8,865 bases of DNA, taken from the NCBI GenBank assembly GCA_027623585.1, contig JAQBVK010000089.1, forward strand, positions 1 to 8,865. The letters are read 5' to 3'. The position numbers and the translations under genes are program-made. The stretch's first letter is position 1; the number at the start of each line of letters is the position of its first letter. The notes under the pieces were generated by a model. It did not search any database, was not told where the DNA came from, and saw only the letters and a list, made by a program, of their open reading frames with translations. Origin of the DNA: Planctomycetota bacterium. GTDB taxonomy: Bacteria > Planctomycetota > UBA1135. Positions 5,918 through 8,865 of the stretch are shown one piece after another.

Positions 5918-6952
5918 AGGGGTACCGCACTCCTTCAATTCTGGCCTACTCCAGGCCGCAGTGACCGCCGCTCGGCCGACTTCCATCGCGCGCGATGCGT
6001 AGTTCTCATCGGTGCGCATCAACCTCAGGTGAACCTGATTGAGATACCGGATCCGATCTTTCGAGCACTCCAAGAGCAGGGCGATTTGCTGTTCGGAGTG
6101 ACCGCACAGGCGACGAGCCCAGCCGACAAAGGCGATCTCGACACCTTTCCACGTTCGGCGATTGTCTTCGACCATCCACACTCCGCTTTGGTGGGTATTT
6201 GCGCTCAGGACGCGACGAAGTGTGCCGATTCCGCACACCGGAACACCGAGCGAAATTCCGTCGGCCAATCGCGCTTTCCAGCTCATCCACGAGTGATCAC
6301 CTCCGAGCGCTGCCTGAAACAACGGATCGGGTTCACCCTCACGCTGCATGGAAGCCATGCGCGATTCGACCACTTCGACGAGCGCTGCGGCCTGCTCGGC
6401 CTTGCCAGCGTCGTATGCGCGGCAGTACGCCGAGACGTCATCGAGGGTCCCGCCGGTCAATGCGCGGGCTTGCCCGAGAACCCAATCGACGCGCAGCCAC
6501 GGCGGGCGGAGTCTGCTCAGGTAGTGCCGTGCGCTGCCGAACTCGTATCCAGAAGGCTCGGCAGCCAATCCCGCACGCACCGCATTGCCGTCGATGTAGC
6601 GAACGAGCGCGTGTAGGTATTCATCCGAATCCACCATACGGGAGTAGAAACGCCCGCGCGCGAGCGATCCATCGCGGCGGCGGATCCGGTTGAAGCGGCG
6701 AACGTAGGAGTTCTGAATTCGCCTCATCGCCTCTGACAGGAAGCCACCGGGGCTACGCAGCAGGAGGTGATAGTGCGTCTGCATGATGCTGTACGCATGG
6801 ACTTCGATCCGACCGGCGCGGACCTGGAGCGCTAGGCGAGAGAGAAAGTAGCGAATATCCTCGCGGCGCTCGAACATGACGCGCTTGGCGATGCCTCGGT
6901 TGACGACATGATGCCAAGACTCCGGCGGATCAAGACGAGGTTTGCGGGGCAT
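5906..6952 (-). CDS. REP-associated (Y1/IS200-like) HUH transposase
   Basis: This 348-residue protein of the Y1_Tnp family would nick and join single-stranded DNA at hairpins through a tyrosine. The N-terminal catalytic domain (about 10-140) shows SWHHVVNRG, the HUH motif H60-Y-H62 in MQTHYHLLL, and the likely catalytic tyrosine Y83 in NSYVRRFNRI. The RAYT-typical GRFYSRMVDSDEYLHALVRYIDGNAVRAGL spans about 100-129 in two adjoining segments. IS200 TnpA is about 150 residues and many RAYTs about 150-230, so the additional roughly 200 residues are notable. Their end (GWARRLCGHSEQQIALLL, then DRIRYLNQVHLRLM) looks like a helix-turn-helix. ATG 6952 is preceded by GAGGGG at a suitable distance and starts with MPRKPRLDPP, normal for this family, so the longer upstream extension is rejected. 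The stop codon lies inside the left inverted repeat. The frame is intact, so it may be active. Confidence 0.92.
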   Translation of the reverse strand: MPRKPRLDPPESWHHVVNRGIAKRVMFERREDIRYFLSRLALQVRAGRIEVHAYSIMQTHYHLLLRSPGGFLSEAMRRIQNSYVRRFNRIRRRDGSLARGRFYSRMVDSDEYLHALVRYIDGNAVRAGLAAEPSGYEFGSARHYLSRLRPPWLRVDWVLGQARALTGGTLDDVSAYCRAYDAGKAEQAAALVEVVESRMASMQREGEPDPLFQAALGGDHSWMSWKARLADGISLGVPVCGIGTLRRVLSANTHQSGVWMVEDNRRTWKGVEIAFVGWARRLCGHSEQQIALLLECSKDRIRYLNQVHLRLMRTDENYASRAMEVGRAAVTAAWSRPELKECGTPAAE

Positions 6953-7002
6953 AACCCCTCGACGATCCTTCCCGACCTGGGTTACTGCAGTGCGGCACAC
7001 CC

Positions 7003-7038
7003 GCGGCGGAATAACACCACCGGAGCCTGACTCCGTAT
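7003..7038 (-). repeat. Right terminal inverted repeat with internal REP-like hairpin
   Basis: This is the exact reverse complement of the left repeat and ends CCTGACTCCGTAT. The internal hairpin is at 7021-7035 (CGGAGCCTGACTCCG). It ends 9 nt before the oxidoreductase start codon and now forms that gene's immediate upstream sequence. Confidence 0.93.
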
Positions 7039-7047
7039 CATTCCGTC

Positions 7048-8172
7048 ATGCGACTTGGCATGGTGGGTGGCGGGCCGGGTGCCTTCATTGGCGCGGTGCA
7101 CCGGTTGGTGGCGGAGATGGACCGGGAGTTCAGGCTGGTGGCGGGGGCTTTCAGTTCCGATCCGGCGAAGAGCGCGCAGACCGGGCGTGAGTTGGGGCTG
7201 GATCCGGCGCGGGTCTACGGATCTTGGGAGGAGATGGCGGCGAAGGAGGCGGCGTTGCCGGAAGGCGAGCGGATCCACGCAGTCTCGATCGTCACGCCGA
7301 ACCACGTCCACGCCGCACCGGCCATCGAGTTCCTGAACCGCGGTTTCCATGTCATCTGCGACAAGCCGCTGACGACGGACTCGAAGACGGCGGACGCGAT
7401 CGCCGCCGCCGTGAAGAAAAGTGGGAAGGTTTTCGCGCTCACGCACAACTACACCGGTTACCCGATGATCCGCGAGATGCGCGAGATCGTGCGCGGCGGC
7501 GGCATCGGCAAGCTGCGCAAGGTGTACGCCGAATACTTGCAAGGCTGGCTCGCCACGCCGCTGGAGCAAACCGGCCAAAAGCAAGCCGGCTGGCGCACCG
7601 ACCCGGCGCGCTCCGGCCCCGGCGGCAGCCTGGGCGACATCGGCACGCACGCCTTCCAACTCGCCGAGCACGTCACCGGGCTCAAGACCGCGCGCGTCTA
7701 CGGCAAGATCACTTCCTTCGTCGCCGGACGCGCGGTGGATGATGACGCGATGGCGCTGCTCGAATACGAGGGTGGCGCCAACGGCGTGCTCTGCTGCAGC
7801 CAAGTTTGCGTCGGGCGCGAGAACGGACTGCGGCTACGCGTCTTCGGCGAGACCGGCGGCGTCGCCTGGGATCAGGAGCATCCGAACGATCTCACCGTCT
7901 GGTCCGCCGACGGCGCGCCGCAACTGCGCCGCACCGGAAACGGATACCTGAGCGCCGCCGCGCGGTCGCTCGGTCGCGTGCCGCCGGGGCATCCGGAGGG
8001 TTACCTCGAGGCCTTCGCCAACATCTACCGCGCCTTCGCGCGGCGCATCCGCGGCGAAGCCGATGGGATGGACGATCCCTTCCCGACCATCGAAGACGGT
8101 CTCCGTGGGGTACGCTTCATTGAGGCCGTGATCGCGTCGGCGAAGGCGAGCGACTGGCGGCCGATCACATGA
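7048..8172 (+). CDS. Gfo/Idh/MocA-family NAD(P)-dependent oxidoreductase
   Basis: The 374-residue product has the full family length. An N-terminal Rossmann fold (about 1-125) carries the nucleotide-binding GMVGGGPGAFIG (4-15), then VSIVTPNHVHA (79-89) and the EKP-type motif CDKPLTT (104-110), where Lys106 is the expected catalytic lysine. The C-terminal substrate domain has GDIGTHAFQL, with Asp197 and His201 as the other expected catalytic residues. Family members oxidise or reduce sugars, inositols and their amino or keto derivatives in the cytoplasm. Pairing with the TIM-barrel isomerase supports sugar or cyclitol metabolism; the substrate is unknown. The mobile unit ends 9 nt upstream and no Shine-Dalgarno is visible in front of ATG 7048, so expression may have been altered. 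The stop overlaps the next start by 4 nt (ATGA). Confidence 0.94.
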   Translation: MRLGMVGGGPGAFIGAVHRLVAEMDREFRLVAGAFSSDPAKSAQTGRELGLDPARVYGSWEEMAAKEAALPEGERIHAVSIVTPNHVHAAPAIEFLNRGFHVICDKPLTTDSKTADAIAAAVKKSGKVFALTHNYTGYPMIREMREIVRGGGIGKLRKVYAEYLQGWLATPLEQTGQKQAGWRTDPARSGPGGSLGDIGTHAFQLAEHVTGLKTARVYGKITSFVAGRAVDDDAMALLEYEGGANGVLCCSQVCVGRENGLRLRVFGETGGVAWDQEHPNDLTVWSADGAPQLRRTGNGYLSAAARSLGRVPPGHPEGYLEAFANIYRAFARRIRGEADGMDDPFPTIEDGLRGVRFIEAVIASAKASDWRPIT

Positions 8173-8865
8173 GGGTCGCGGCGGTCGTGCTGGTGGCACT
8201 GGCCGCGTGCGGGCGGTCGGCGCCGGAGGCTGTGAACCCGGTTGCCACCCGCACGGTGGTGATTGCGGGCACCAGCGTGCGTTTCGATCTGGTGCAGCTC
8301 CCGGATGCAGCCGGCAAGTGGATCGGCCGCACCGAAGTCACGTGGGACGAGTACCAATTGTTCTGCAATTGGGACGGCCCGCCCGACGGCGTCGACGCGG
8401 TCGCGCGACCCTCGCGCCCGCTGGAAAGCTTTCCCTATGACCGCCGCTGGGGGCTCGGCCGTCGCCCGGCGGTCGGCATGAGCGGACAGGCCGCCGCGCG
8501 CTACTGCGAGTGGCTTTCGCAGCGCACCGGTCTGCGCTTCCGGCTGCCGACCGAGGCTGAGTGGGAAGCTGCCTGCGGTACGGCTCCGGCGGACCTGGAC
8601 GCCGCCGCCTGGCACGCCGGCAACGCCGACGGCCGCACCCAAGAGGTGGGAAGCAAGCGCGCGAACGCCATCGGCGCTTCCGACATGCTCGGCAACCTCT
8701 GGGAATACGTCGGAGATGGCAGCGTGCTCCGCGGCGGCAGTTGGCGGGACCCGCCAGAGGCGCTGAACCCGGCCGCGCGCCTGCTCTTCGACGAGAATTG
8801 GACCCTGCGCGACCCGAATTTTCCGCCCGGGGTATGGTGGGTGCCAGACGGCGACCACCTCGGCT
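8169..8865 (+). CDS. Lipoprotein with FGE-sulfatase (SUMF1-like) domain, 3' end cut by the window
   Basis: Translation from ATG 8169, overlapping the preceding stop by 4 nt, gives 232 residues and runs open to the window end. MRVAAVVLVALAACGRS is a lipoprotein signal with lipobox LAAC and lipidated Cys14. An FGE/SUMF1-like fold follows: WIGRTEVTWDEYQLFC (51-66), RPAVGMSGQAAARYCEWLS (99-117), GLRFRLPTEAEWEAACG (121-137), GASDMLGNLWEY (169-180) and VLRGGSWRDPPE (186-197). It probably closes with a D-HLGFR-like end just outside the window. True formylglycine-generating enzymes carry a Cys pair right after the RGGS motif (of the form GGSxxCxxxxC). Here RGGSWRDPPEALNPAARLLF has none, so this is probably a binding or structural relative at the membrane, not a maturase. 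Co-transcription with the oxidoreductase is likely. Confidence 0.88.
   Translation, partial: MRVAAVVLVALAACGRSAPEAVNPVATRTVVIAGTSVRFDLVQLPDAAGKWIGRTEVTWDEYQLFCNWDGPPDGVDAVARPSRPLESFPYDRRWGLGRRPAVGMSGQAAARYCEWLSQRTGLRFRLPTEAEWEAACGTAPADLDAAAWHAGNADGRTQEVGSKRANAIGASDMLGNLWEYVGDGSVLRGGSWRDPPEALNPAARLLFDENWTLRDPNFPPGVWWVPDGDHLG

Larger units (their letters stand above)
5882..7038. mobile_element. RAYT-type mobile unit bounded by 36-bp perfect inverted repeats
   Basis: A 1157-bp unit has identical 36-bp inverted repeats at its two ends (5882-5917 and 7003-7038) and one minus-strand transposase gene. Similarity continues inward in patches (CCGCACT is shared), and outward the sequence ATGA abuts both ends with a one-base offset. 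No direct target duplication is visible, as expected for Y1/HUH transposases. The interior looks less GC-biased than the neighbours, with more A/T in third codon positions, consistent with acquisition. It fills the whole space between the isomerase stop and a point 9 nt before the oxidoreductase start. Whether the terminal repeats are true ends of a transposing element or two REP-like sequences flanking a domesticated RAYT cannot be decided from one copy. Confidence 0.82.

Noticed and set aside
5900..6616. Plus-strand open frame across the transposase gene
   Set aside because: The minus strand carries an intact HUH transposase with the full motif set; the plus frame has no recognisable features.
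6953..7000. Longer N-terminus of the transposase starting near 7000
   Set aside because: ATG 6952 has a GAGGGG ribosome binding site and the usual MPRKPR start. The extension encodes nothing family-like.
5878..7042. Possible target-site duplication flanking the mobile unit
   Set aside because: The flanking ATGA and TCAT are inverted, not direct, relative to each other. They look like an extension of the inverted repeat, and Y1 transposases do not make target duplications.
8025..8858. Minus-strand open frame over the end of the oxidoreductase and the FGE-like gene
   Set aside because: The plus frame from 8169 shows a lipoprotein signal and ordered FGE motifs; the antisense frame is shadow.

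Overview
This is a gene-dense, very GC-rich bacterial window. The combination of a BlaI/M56 pair, sulfatase-fold hydrolases with a long N-terminal extension, TIM-barrel sugar isomerases, Gfo/Idh/MocA oxidoreductases and FGE-domain lipoproteins fits a planctomycete-like organism best. Acidobacteria or a related environmental phylum cannot be excluded; no rRNA or marker gene is present to decide.

Layout: (1) 17-2844 (+) is a tightly coupled three-gene operon headed by two tandem CTAC-N4-GTAG dyads. It encodes a BlaI/MecI-type repressor, an M56 (BlaR1-like) membrane zinc peptidase without a penicillin-sensor domain, and an unrecognised exported coiled-coil protein. The overlaps are 8 nt and 4 nt, so the genes are probably translationally coupled. 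(2) A GC-rich hairpin at 2859-2892 separates this operon from a convergent gene. (3) 2910-4807 (-) is a sulfatase-fold hydrolase with Thr in place of the formylglycine Cys/Ser. Its lipoprotein signal peptide is in a different frame because of a 14-nt tandem duplication at 4738-4776. (4) 4871-8865 (+) is a putative sugar-metabolism cluster: a TIM-barrel isomerase, a Gfo/Idh/MocA oxidoreductase, and a lipoprotein with an FGE-like domain that runs off the window. It is interrupted by a mobile unit (5882-7038), a Y1/RAYT-type transposase on the minus strand enclosed by perfect 36-bp inverted repeats.

Functional reading: the first operon looks like a BlaI/BlaR-type circuit in which the peptidase would cleave the repressor in response to an unknown envelope signal, with the exported third protein as candidate sensor or substrate. 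The second cluster looks like oxidation/isomerisation of a sugar or cyclitol. The insertion sits exactly between two genes that would otherwise be about 9 nt apart. The FGE-like lipoprotein and the sulfatase-like hydrolase both lack the residues of the formylglycine system, so they should not be read as a sulfatase/maturase pair.

All large open frames opposite or within these genes (for example 31-1164 minus and 2874-4223 plus) are judged to be shadows of GC-rich coding sequence. There is no stretch over 300 bases without a gene or mobile element. No tRNA, rRNA, CRISPR or riboswitch was seen.
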